From the NCBI GenBank assembly GCA_964518995.1, contig CAZFJU010000058.1, positions 1 to 20,798 on the forward strand: DNA of 20,798 nucleotides. Direction: 5' to 3'. This DNA is from ZC4RG20 sp964518995. Lineage in GTDB: Bacteria; Pseudomonadota; Gammaproteobacteria; Steroidobacterales; Rariloculaceae. Positions 1 through 7,195 of the stretch are shown here, piece after piece; the first letter of the stretch is position 1, and each line of letters begins with the position of its first letter. The position numbers and the translations under genes were made by a program. Under the pieces are notes generated by a model. That model searched no databases. It was not told the origin of the DNA and worked only from the letters and a program-made list of their open reading frames with translations.

Positions 1-1
1 C

Positions 2-1543
2 TACGTAGAGCTCGCCGCGGAGCTTGCAAAGCAGGGCGTAAACTTCCGCACCCGGTCGGATACTGAGGTCCTGCTGCGGCTCTACGAGCGGGAGGGGATC
101 GACTTCCTGCGTCGCCTGAACGGCATGTTCGCCATCGCCGTGCTCGATTTGCGGCGCGAAGCGCTCTTTCTTGCGCGCGACCGGCTGGGTGTAAAGCCGC
201 TGTTCGTCGGCGAGCACGACGGGCGCGTGCTGTTCGCGTCCGAGATCAAGTCGCTGTTGGCGGCGGGCTTACCGCCGCAGCTCGATCCGGTCGCGCTCGA
301 TCAGCTGCTGACCTTCAACTATGTGCCGTTGCCGCGCACCATCTTCACCGGGGTGCGACATGTCGCGCCCGGTCATTACATCCGAGTCGACCGCGGCGGT
401 AGTGTCGAGACCCGTTGGTGGGATCTCGCCGCCGTTGCGCCCGAACCCTCGCGCAGCGAGGCCGACTGGGGCGAGGAGATGCTCGCGATTCTCGACGACG
501 CCGTACGCATTCGCATGCGCTCGGACGCACCGTTCGGCGCGTTCCTGTCCGGCGGTGTGGACTCGAGCACCGTCGTAGGGCTGATGGCGCGGCACCAGGA
601 TCGCCCGGTGCGAACGTTCTGCATTGGCTTCGAGGATCCGCGCTACGACGAGTCGCTGTTCGCGCTCGCTGCGGCACGGCGCTTCGATACGCGTCATACG
701 AGCGCGACGGTCGATCCGCAGATGTTCGATCTGTGGCCCACCGTCGCCTGGCATTGCGATCAGCCGCATGGGGATGTGTCGTTCATGCCGACGTACCGGG
801 TCGCGGAGCTCGCGGCTCGCGATGTGAAAGTCGTGCTGACCGGGGATGGCGGCGACGAGCTGTTCGCCGGCTACGACAAATATCGGGCGTTCTTCGCCGC
901 GGCCGACGCGGCCGATGTGGACGATCGGGAGTTTCGCAGCCGCTACCGCGAGGTGCTGACGGTGCTCGATCCGCGCGCCAAGGCGCGGCTGTACGGCAGG
1001 AGGCTGACGCAAGAGTTAAAGGACGCCGATACGACCGCGGATGTGCTCGAGCCGTTGTTCGCGCGCGCAGAGCATTTCGATCGCGTGAGTCAGGCGCTCT
1101 ATATCGATACGATGCAGCTGCTGCCGGGCAACAATCTCGTCAAGCCGGATCGCATGGGCATGGCGGTATCGCTCGAGGCGCGCACGCCGTTTCTTGATTA
1201 TCGAATGGCCGAGCTCGCGTTTCGCATGCCGGGTCACCTGAAGCTGCGCAACGGCGAGACGAAGTATCTATACAAGCAGGCGGTGACGCCGCTGATCGGT
1301 CCGGAGCTCGCCTATCGGCGCAAGCAGATGTTCACGGTGCCGATCGGGGATTGGCTGCGAACCGAGCTTTACGCTGAATGCCGACGGTTGCTCGTGGACG
1401 AATCGCGGCTCGTCGCCGAGCTGTTCCGCCGGGACGAGCTCGAGCGGATGATCGAGGCGCATCGGGCCGGAACGGAGAACCTGACGCGCGAGCTGCGTCT
1501 GCTGTGTAGCCTCGAGATCTGGGGCCGAGCCTTTCTCGGCTGA
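2..1543 (+). CDS. asnB: AsnB-type glutamine-dependent amidotransferase (5'-truncated)
   Basis: Asparagine-synthase-like enzyme: an N-terminal glutaminase domain releases ammonia, and a C-terminal ATP-pyrophosphatase domain activates a carboxylate for amidation. The frame is open from base 2, so the start and the catalytic N-terminal Cys lie left of the window; 513 residues are visible. The remaining glutaminase domain shows RSDTEVLL, LNGMFA and the DRLGVKPL segment. The synthetase domain carries the PP-loop SGGVDSS (548-568), a GDGGDELFAGY motif near 842-875 and the KPDRMGMAVSLEARTPFLD block. In polysaccharide loci such enzymes are often linked to amidation of uronic acids (WbpS-like) rather than to free asparagine; that role is inference here. 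The stop lies 4 nt before the polymerase gene, so the two are probably co-transcribed. The family is clear, the substrate is not. Confidence 0.9.
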   Translation, partial: YVELAAELAKQGVNFRTRSDTEVLLRLYEREGIDFLRRLNGMFAIAVLDLRREALFLARDRLGVKPLFVGEHDGRVLFASEIKSLLAAGLPPQLDPVALDQLLTFNYVPLPRTIFTGVRHVAPGHYIRVDRGGSVETRWWDLAAVAPEPSRSEADWGEEMLAILDDAVRIRMRSDAPFGAFLSGGVDSSTVVGLMARHQDRPVRTFCIGFEDPRYDESLFALAAARRFDTRHTSATVDPQMFDLWPTVAWHCDQPHGDVSFMPTYRVAELAARDVKVVLTGDGGDELFAGYDKYRAFFAAADAADVDDREFRSRYREVLTVLDPRAKARLYGRRLTQELKDADTTADVLEPLFARAEHFDRVSQALYIDTMQLLPGNNLVKPDRMGMAVSLEARTPFLDYRMAELAFRMPGHLKLRNGETKYLYKQAVTPLIGPELAYRRKQMFTVPIGDWLRTELYAECRRLLVDESRLVAELFRRDELERMIEAHRAGTENLTRELRLLCSLEIWGRAFLG

Positions 1544-1547
1544 GAGC

Positions 1548-2762
1548 ATGGAACTGCTGTTCTGGCTTCCGGGTTTTTTGGCTGCCGCGCTGGCGTTCCT
1601 GCTGCCGTTCCCGGCCGGCCTCGCCGCCGTGATCGTGCTCGCGCCGATCTCGAATGCCTATGTCGCGGCGGCCGCGATGGGGATACTGCTGCTCCGATGG
1701 TTGTGGGCGGATCTGCCGGGCATCGTCGCCCCGCGCGCGGCGCTGACCTGGGCGTGGGCGGTCGGCGGCTACATCGTGCTCGGCTTGGCGCTGTCCGCGA
1801 TCACGTCGACGAACCTGCTGCGCCTCGTGTCGGAAGGCGCGCAATGGATCCTCGGCGCCGGGATGTTCATCGCGACCGTGTTATCCATGGGACCCGAGCT
1901 GCGGCGCACCCTCGTCAGGGCGCTGGCCGTGTCCGCTGTGTTGATCGCGGCCACGCAAGCGGCCCTTTGGCTGTCCGGCTGGACGGCGGACGAGAGCAGC
2001 TCCATCCCGATGCTCACTTGGCCGAATAACTATGTGTCCATTCTCGGGCTGTTCGGCTTGGTGGTGCTCCCGAACGTGTATCCGGATAGCATTTCCGCGA
2101 AGTGGCGTCTGCCGCTGCTCGTCATCGCGATCGCGGCGATGTTCTTCAACCAGAGCCGGGCGGCATTGCTGCTCAGCGCTCTGGTGCTGGCCGGCTGGAT
2201 GATCCTGCGGCGGCGAAATCCGGCCTGGGTCGTGCCGATCGCGGGGATGATGCTGGTCGTCATGGGCGTCGCGATGGCCGTGGCGGTGCGCGGCGCGATC
2301 GCCGATCCGGCCGGTGTGGCGAGTCTCGGCGACTTCCAAACGAACTACTCGAATCTCGAGCGCCTCGGCATTCTGATCTACGCTTGGGAGCTGTTCGTCA
2401 TGCTCCCGTTCGGCAGCGGCATAGGCTCCTCGTCGGATCTGTTCGTCAACAATCCGTATACCGTCGGTGCGTATCCCGACGCGCATAACATGCTCGCGAT
2501 GCTCGCCGTCGAGCTCGGTTGGCTCGGCGTGATCGGCTACGCCGCGCTCGCATTCTTCCTCGCGAAGCACGTCTTGACGTGCCTCGTGCACTGGAACGCG
2601 GCGCTGTTGTTCTCGGCCGCGCTGCTGCTAACCACGGTGTACGATGCGCTGCTCTTCAACGGCATCCTCGCGGCGTACTTCTGGATCTACCTGGCGGTGC
2701 TGGTCGCGCCGTCCGAGGCTGGCCGCACCGTCTACCTGGTCATGTACCCGGCGAAAGCGTGA
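1548..2762 (+). CDS. Polytopic membrane protein, O-antigen polymerase/ligase (Wzy/WaaL)-like
   Basis: Very hydrophobic 404-residue protein with about ten or more predicted membrane segments and a soluble loop in the second half. Around residues 310-330 it has DAHNMLAMLAVELG, the short His-Asn followed by Glu-Leu-Gly pattern typical of the Wzy_C/O-antigen-ligase superfamily, with His313. Family members polymerise lipid-linked repeat units (Wzy) or ligate glycan to lipid A or protein (WaaL/PglL). The motif alone does not separate these, but a flippase and sugar-biosynthesis genes nearby favour Wzy. The ATG at 1548 follows the upstream stop by 4 nt. The TGA at 2760-2762 is one nucleotide before the next ATG. 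It therefore sits between two AsnB paralogues in one operon. Confidence 0.8.
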   Translation: MELLFWLPGFLAAALAFLLPFPAGLAAVIVLAPISNAYVAAAAMGILLLRWLWADLPGIVAPRAALTWAWAVGGYIVLGLALSAITSTNLLRLVSEGAQWILGAGMFIATVLSMGPELRRTLVRALAVSAVLIAATQAALWLSGWTADESSSIPMLTWPNNYVSILGLFGLVVLPNVYPDSISAKWRLPLLVIAIAAMFFNQSRAALLLSALVLAGWMILRRRNPAWVVPIAGMMLVVMGVAMAVAVRGAIADPAGVASLGDFQTNYSNLERLGILIYAWELFVMLPFGSGIGSSSDLFVNNPYTVGAYPDAHNMLAMLAVELGWLGVIGYAALAFFLAKHVLTCLVHWNAALLFSAALLLTTVYDALLFNGILAAYFWIYLAVLVAPSEAGRTVYLVMYPAKA

Positions 2763-2763
2763 G

Positions 2764-4611
2764 ATGTGCGGGATAGCAGGCGTATTTGCCACGAACGGCG
2801 CGTCATTGCCGGCGCGCGCGGCCGAGGCGGTCGAAGCAGGTTTGGCAGCGCTCGGCCATCGCGGGCCGGACGACTCGGGCCTCGTCGAGCGGCCCGGCGT
2901 CGTGCTCGGTCACCGGCGGCTCGCCGTGCTCGACCTCGAAGGCGGGCAGCAACCGTTCGCGGATCCGGCCGGCCGCCATGTTCTCGTCTATAACGGCGAG
3001 CTTTACGCGTTCGACGATGTCCGCGCGAAGCTCGACGCCGTCGAGCCGATGCGCACGCGGTCCGATACCGAGGTGTTGCTGCGCTGCCTCGCAAGCCACG
3101 GTGTCGACGGCCTCGACATGCTGAACGGCATGTATGCCTTTGCGCTGTACGACGCGGGCAACGAACAGCTGACGCTCGCCGTCGACCCGGTCGGGATCAA
3201 GCCGCTGTACGTCGCCGAGCGCGACGGTTGGCTGGCGTTCGCGTCGGAGCTGACGGCGATCTGCGGCCTACTCGAGCACCTGGGCGAGGCGCTGTCGCTC
3301 GATGGTCCAGCAATGGCGGAGTGCGTCGTGAACGGCTGGGTCGGCGCGCCGCGCACGCTCGTCCATCGGGTCGCGAAACTGCGGCCGGGCGAGAGCGTCA
3401 TTTTCCCGCGCGGCCGCACGGCCGTGCGGCGTCTCCGGGAGCTGCCGGGCGCCGCGCCGCAGGCTAAGGGCGCCGAGGGCGCCGGCACGATAGAGATTCT
3501 GCGCGAAGCCGTACACGATCAGCTCGTAGCCGATGTGCCGGTCGGCCTGTTCTTGAGCGGCGGCATCGATTCCTCGCTGCTGCTGGCGCTCGGCAGCGAA
3601 ATTCACGGGCCGCTGCAGACGTTCTCGGTCGGCTTTCAGGCGAGTCGCGACGTATCGATCTACGATGAGTCCCCGTTCGCCCGGCTGGCGGCAGAGCACT
3701 TCGGCTCCGTTCATCGAGAGCTGCAAGTGGACCAGGGCACCGTATTTCTGCGTATGGATGAGATCGTTGCGGCGGTGGATGAGCCGATTGCCGATCCCGC
3801 CGTCATCCCGTTGTTCGTGCTCTCCGAGTTCGCCGCACAGCACGTCAAAGTCTGCCTGACCGGCGACGGCGGCGACGAGCTATTCGGAGGCTATCAATAT
3901 CACCGCGTGCGGCGGCTCAAGGGCCTCATCCATCAGCCGTCGGCCGCGGGCGCGCTGCTGCGCGGCTCGCTGAATCTGCTGCACGGCGCGGGCACGGCGT
4001 CCGGTCTCGTGCCGAAGCGGCTGCGGACGGTCATCGGGCTCGCCCTCGAGCCCGGCATCGCGCCGAATATCGCCGCCAGGCCGTGGCTGCCGGAGCCGTT
4101 CGCTGCTGCGGAAAAGGCCCGTTCGCGGGTCGATTGGCGCGATGCCGATCAGATCTTGCAGGCGAGTATGAAGGGGCCGCTCGCCGGGGCCATGCTGCCG
4201 AAGACGGACCGCATCACCATGCGGCACGGCCTGGAGGCACGCGTGCCCTTTCTGGACGATCGGGTCATCGGCGCGGCGCGCGCGTTGCCGTGGAGCGCGA
4301 AGGTGTCCTGGGGGCAGACCAAATATGTCTTGCGCCGTGCGCTCGCGGAGCGGGCGCCGCCGGCGCTCGCGTCACGCTCGAAGAAGGGCTTTCGCGTACC
4401 GTTGGATGAATGGTTTCGCGGGGCGCTTGCGGTCTGGCTGCGCGAGCGGATCGGCCCCGGCTCGGCGGTCGAGACCGTGTTCGGCGCCGCGGTGCCGGAG
4501 CTGCTCGCGCAGCATGCTGCAGGCACGGCGAATCACGGCAACGTGCTTTGGGCGCTGAGCATTATCGAGGACTGGCTGCGGCGCGTGGACGGGCGCGTCA
4601 GCTCGGCCTGA
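2764..4611 (+). CDS. asnB: AsnB-type glutamine-dependent amidotransferase (complete)
   Basis: Complete 615-residue asparagine-synthase-like protein of normal family length. I chose the ATG at 2764 because it gives MCGIAGVFA, placing the catalytic nucleophile Cys at position 2 as the class II glutaminase mechanism requires (Met removed). The open frame upstream of it would bury this Cys and overlap the polymerase gene. Seen in order: glutaminase domain with HRGPDDSG, RLAVLD, YNGELY and RSDTEVLL; then the synthetase domain with PP-loop SGGIDSS at residues 265-271, GDGGDELFGGY from 367, and KTDRITMRHGLEARVPFLDD. All key residues look intact, so it should hydrolyse glutamine and adenylate a carboxylate. 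In this setting a sugar uronate is as plausible an acceptor as aspartate. The sequence differs clearly from the first copy, so this is not a recent duplication. Its stop is 3 bp from the end of the convergent RCC1 gene. Confidence 0.92.
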   Translation: MCGIAGVFATNGASLPARAAEAVEAGLAALGHRGPDDSGLVERPGVVLGHRRLAVLDLEGGQQPFADPAGRHVLVYNGELYAFDDVRAKLDAVEPMRTRSDTEVLLRCLASHGVDGLDMLNGMYAFALYDAGNEQLTLAVDPVGIKPLYVAERDGWLAFASELTAICGLLEHLGEALSLDGPAMAECVVNGWVGAPRTLVHRVAKLRPGESVIFPRGRTAVRRLRELPGAAPQAKGAEGAGTIEILREAVHDQLVADVPVGLFLSGGIDSSLLLALGSEIHGPLQTFSVGFQASRDVSIYDESPFARLAAEHFGSVHRELQVDQGTVFLRMDEIVAAVDEPIADPAVIPLFVLSEFAAQHVKVCLTGDGGDELFGGYQYHRVRRLKGLIHQPSAAGALLRGSLNLLHGAGTASGLVPKRLRTVIGLALEPGIAPNIAARPWLPEPFAAAEKARSRVDWRDADQILQASMKGPLAGAMLPKTDRITMRHGLEARVPFLDDRVIGAARALPWSAKVSWGQTKYVLRRALAERAPPALASRSKKGFRVPLDEWFRGALAVWLRERIGPGSAVETVFGAAVPELLAQHAAGTANHGNVLWALSIIEDWLRRVDGRVSSA

Positions 4612-4614
4612 CGC

Positions 4615-6009
4615 TCACCACGGCAACAGCTCGAGCGTCGGCAGCTGATCGCCCATCGTGCCCGGCTCGCGTCCGCGATCCTGCAGGTCTTCGCTGCCGA
4701 TCTCGCCGAAACCGGCATATCCCCAGCACTTCAGGTCGTCGGGCAGAATGATCGCGCACGTATGCGAGTCGCCGGTCGCAATCGAGACGATGGAGACGTC
4801 GGTGCCGAGGTCGACGTAGGGCAGGTTGTCCCCCATGTCACGGGGATGCCAGCCCCAAAAGGCGCCCCATTCGTTTTCGAAGTCATAGCCCATGCGGCCT
4901 TCGGAGTTGTAGCCGACGCATTTCATCGCGTCGTCGTCGAGGAGAAAGCACGTGTACCCGTAGCCGAGGTCCAGTTGACGCACCGTGCGGCCGGTGCCGA
5001 GATCGATCGTCGGCAAGTGATCGCCCATATCCGACGGCAGGAATCCGCGGATGGCGGTGTCGCCCAGGCCGAGTTGCCCGAACTTGTTGTCGCCCCAGCA
5101 TTTGGCCTGGTCGTCCATCAGGATGGCGCAGGTATGCTCGTAGTGGGCGACGATGCTGCGCACGCGGACCCCTTCGCCGAGATCGACGAAGGGCAACGCG
5201 GAGCCCATCTCGCCGGGGTCGTCGCCGCGATTCTCGCTATCGCCGAGACCGAGCTGACCGAAGTTGTTCGCGCCCCAGCACTTCACGCGGTCGTTCTGCA
5301 GAATCGCGCAGGTATGGCCGTCTCCGGCCCGGATCCGCTTCGCGGGCAGACCGAGCTGAACCAACGGCAGCGAACGCCCCATCTGGCCCGGATGGACGCC
5401 GCGATTACCGCGGTCCCCGTGCCCGAGCTGACCATAGTAGTTGTCGCCCCAGCACGTGACCGATCCGTCCGAGAATATCGCGCAGACATGCTGCGCTCCG
5501 GCCGAAATTTGCGACACGCGCAAGTCGACGCCGAGATCGATGAATGGCGTCGCAGCGAGCTCACCGGGCTCGTCGCCGATATTGTCCTCCCAGCGCTCCT
5601 GCCCGACGGCCCCTTCGTAGGCGTATCCCCAGCACTTGACCCGTCCGGATTGAAACAACGCGCACGTGTGATAGCCGCCGGCCGAGATCTGCACGACCCG
5701 CTCGTCGGTGCCGAAATCGAGGTAAGCGAGGTTCGCGATTTCGCCCGGCTCATCGCCGATGTTCTCGGTATGGCCAAGGCCCAGCTGGCCGAATTCGTTG
5801 TGCCCCCAGCATTTGACTCGCCCATGGATGAGCGCGCAGGTGTGGTAGTAGCCGGTCGTGACGTGCTCGAGGTAGTAGGCAGGAGCGTTGCTGCCGTCGT
5901 CGCAGCCCGCCAGCAGCCAGAGGGCGGCTGCGAGCAGCGGAAGCCGATGGCGGCGGCGAGCGCTGGAGCCGAGCGCGTAGAACGCCGTTACCCAGTTACG
6001 GTAATTCAT
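4615..6009 (-). CDS. RCC1-repeat putative lipoprotein (seven-bladed propeller)
   Basis: A 464-residue exported protein. The N-terminus has an Arg-rich stretch (RRRHR), a hydrophobic core and a lipobox LAGC with the acylated Cys near residue 36, followed by Asp-Asp. After a short linker come seven repeats of about 57-60 residues running to the C-terminus. Each begins with a variant of HTCAL, followed by KCWG and GQLGLG. Each then has an insert resembling RGDDPGEMG and ends in LPxVDLG plus a short strand. Seven repeats match one complete RCC1-type beta-propeller. Every repeat has two cysteines 9-10 residues apart (14 in all), which would suit a disulfide in each blade outside the cytoplasm. The ATG at 6009 is chosen over a TTG at 6015; neither has a clear ribosome-binding site. 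The gene follows the methyltransferase on the same strand by 21 nt. The function is unknown; RCC1 propellers usually bind proteins. Confidence 0.85.
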   Translation of the reverse strand: MNYRNWVTAFYALGSSARRRHRLPLLAAALWLLAGCDDGSNAPAYYLEHVTTGYYHTCALIHGRVKCWGHNEFGQLGLGHTENIGDEPGEIANLAYLDFGTDERVVQISAGGYHTCALFQSGRVKCWGYAYEGAVGQERWEDNIGDEPGELAATPFIDLGVDLRVSQISAGAQHVCAIFSDGSVTCWGDNYYGQLGHGDRGNRGVHPGQMGRSLPLVQLGLPAKRIRAGDGHTCAILQNDRVKCWGANNFGQLGLGDSENRGDDPGEMGSALPFVDLGEGVRVRSIVAHYEHTCAILMDDQAKCWGDNKFGQLGLGDTAIRGFLPSDMGDHLPTIDLGTGRTVRQLDLGYGYTCFLLDDDAMKCVGYNSEGRMGYDFENEWGAFWGWHPRDMGDNLPYVDLGTDVSIVSIATGDSHTCAIILPDDLKCWGYAGFGEIGSEDLQDRGREPGTMGDQLPTLELLPW

Positions 6010-6030
6010 AAGCAAAGCGAGGACAGGAGA

Positions 6031-7107
6031 TCAGAGGGGGCGCGTGCCGCGCGCGACGAGGAAGCCGCTGACGGTTCGTCCTTCGGAAGATTTCTTGGTG
6101 CGCAGATCTTCCGTTACGACATTCGTGAGGCCGGCTTGCCGAAACTTCTTCTCGAGCGAGCGGAGCGTTTCCGCGCGGTCGTAGCGAGGACTCAGGAAGT
6201 CATGCGTATCGAGGTGCGCCCATTCCTTCAAATGAGCGTCGCTCTTGTTGGTCGAGACGTTGTAGTAGTAAAAGACCGCGCTGGGGTAGACGAGATCTAC
6301 CGCCCGGCGCACGGTGTTCGAGCGAAAAACCCGCCGGAACGGCCACCACCCTTCCACCAGCCCGCGCGAAATCGGCCGGACCCAGGTCGCCGGCAGCCGC
6401 GAGATGATCGGCCGGAACACCAGGTAGCGAAGCGACAACCGCGCATAGAAGCGCCACGGATACGCATCGATGCAGAGCAAACCGCCGGGACGCACTTGCC
6501 GCGCGAGGCATTCGACGACGCGCGCCGCATCCGGCGTATGCTGCAACACGCCGAGGCATACGACGATGTCGAATTGCCCTTCGGCGAGCGGGAGATCGTA
6601 GATGCTCGCTTGCATGAATGCCGCATCGGGCGAGCCGTTTTCGCGGGCGTTCGCGAATACTGCGTTGCTCGCGTCGAAGGCGCAGACCTGCGCGCCGTGC
6701 TTCAGCAGCACCTCGGTGAAGCGGCCCGCGCCGCAGCCGGCTTCGAGCACGCGCTTGCCGCGCAGCTGCTCGGGCTCGAGCCCGAGGCTCAGCAACAGCC
6801 GTTGCTCGCTCAAGGTATCGTGAGTTTGGCTATCGAGCTGGGTGGTGGTGAACTGGTTCCACTGCCAGCCGAAGTTGCCGGCGTATCGTTCCTCACCGAA
6901 GACGAGCACGCCCTGTGTGAGCTGAGCGGCACGGCGGCCGTCATCGGCGACGAGCGCCTGCGATGCGCTCTGCCAGGTAAGCGGCTCGCCGGATGTCGGC
7001 TCGCGAAACTCGAGCTCTCGGAGCAGCTCGGAAGGCACGTCGGAGGTGTCGGCAGCGCTTCCCTGCATCGAACCCGGCTCGCTGGCGTCGCTGGATAGCT
7101 GAGGCAT
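6031..7107 (-). CDS. Class I SAM-dependent methyltransferase with degenerate Trm112-like N-terminus
   Basis: A 358-residue protein. The central Rossmann-like domain has motif I VLEAGCGAGRF (residues 120-130), an acidic ribose-binding residue in CAFDAS (Asp145), the motif IV region DIVVCLGVLQHTPD (from 180) and a post-I stretch VRPGGLLCID, as in Methyltransf_11/25 proteins. Residues about 35-70 (EPTSGEPL, then LVADDGRR, then GVLVF) follow the layout of the small Trm112/YcaR-like zinc-ribbon domain found ahead of many sugar-locus methyltransferases, but its cysteines are missing here. It is followed by YAGNFGWQWNQF, which usually joins that domain to the methyltransferase. The likely role is methylation of a sugar or lipid-linked glycan; the substrate is unknown. 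The ATG at 7107 is supported by the divergent gene layout. The gene lies just upstream of the RCC1 gene, probably as a two-gene operon. Confidence 0.82.
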   Translation of the reverse strand: MPQLSSDASEPGSMQGSAADTSDVPSELLRELEFREPTSGEPLTWQSASQALVADDGRRAAQLTQGVLVFGEERYAGNFGWQWNQFTTTQLDSQTHDTLSEQRLLLSLGLEPEQLRGKRVLEAGCGAGRFTEVLLKHGAQVCAFDASNAVFANARENGSPDAAFMQASIYDLPLAEGQFDIVVCLGVLQHTPDAARVVECLARQVRPGGLLCIDAYPWRFYARLSLRYLVFRPIISRLPATWVRPISRGLVEGWWPFRRVFRSNTVRRAVDLVYPSAVFYYYNVSTNKSDAHLKEWAHLDTHDFLSPRYDRAETLRSLEKKFRQAGLTNVVTEDLRTKKSSEGRTVSGFLVARGTRPL

Positions 7108-7195
7108 CTAATCGAAATCCCTGCTAATTGGTCTCGGGCCCTCCGTCGGTCGCGCGACGCAGTTTGCCATATTGACGGTTACACTTCCGCTCCAC
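7108..7195. promoter_or_regulatory. Divergent intergenic region between methyltransferase and flippase genes
   Basis: These 88 bp separate two genes transcribed away from each other, so promoters for both directions should lie here or just inside the coding sequences. I find no convincing -35/-10 pair on either strand. On the plus strand CATATT (7168-7173) and TACACT (7180-7185) are weak -10 candidates. A perfect 10-bp palindrome, GTCGCGCGAC, sits at 7149-7158 and could be an operator, or chance in GC-rich DNA. The regulatory role follows from gene orientation, not from a recognised site. Confidence 0.4.

Noticed and set aside
4762..7098. A 778-codon open frame on the plus strand, antisense to the RCC1 and methyltransferase genes
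   Set aside because: It is antisense to two genes with clear family motifs, its translation shows no known domain, and long antisense frames are common in GC-rich DNA.
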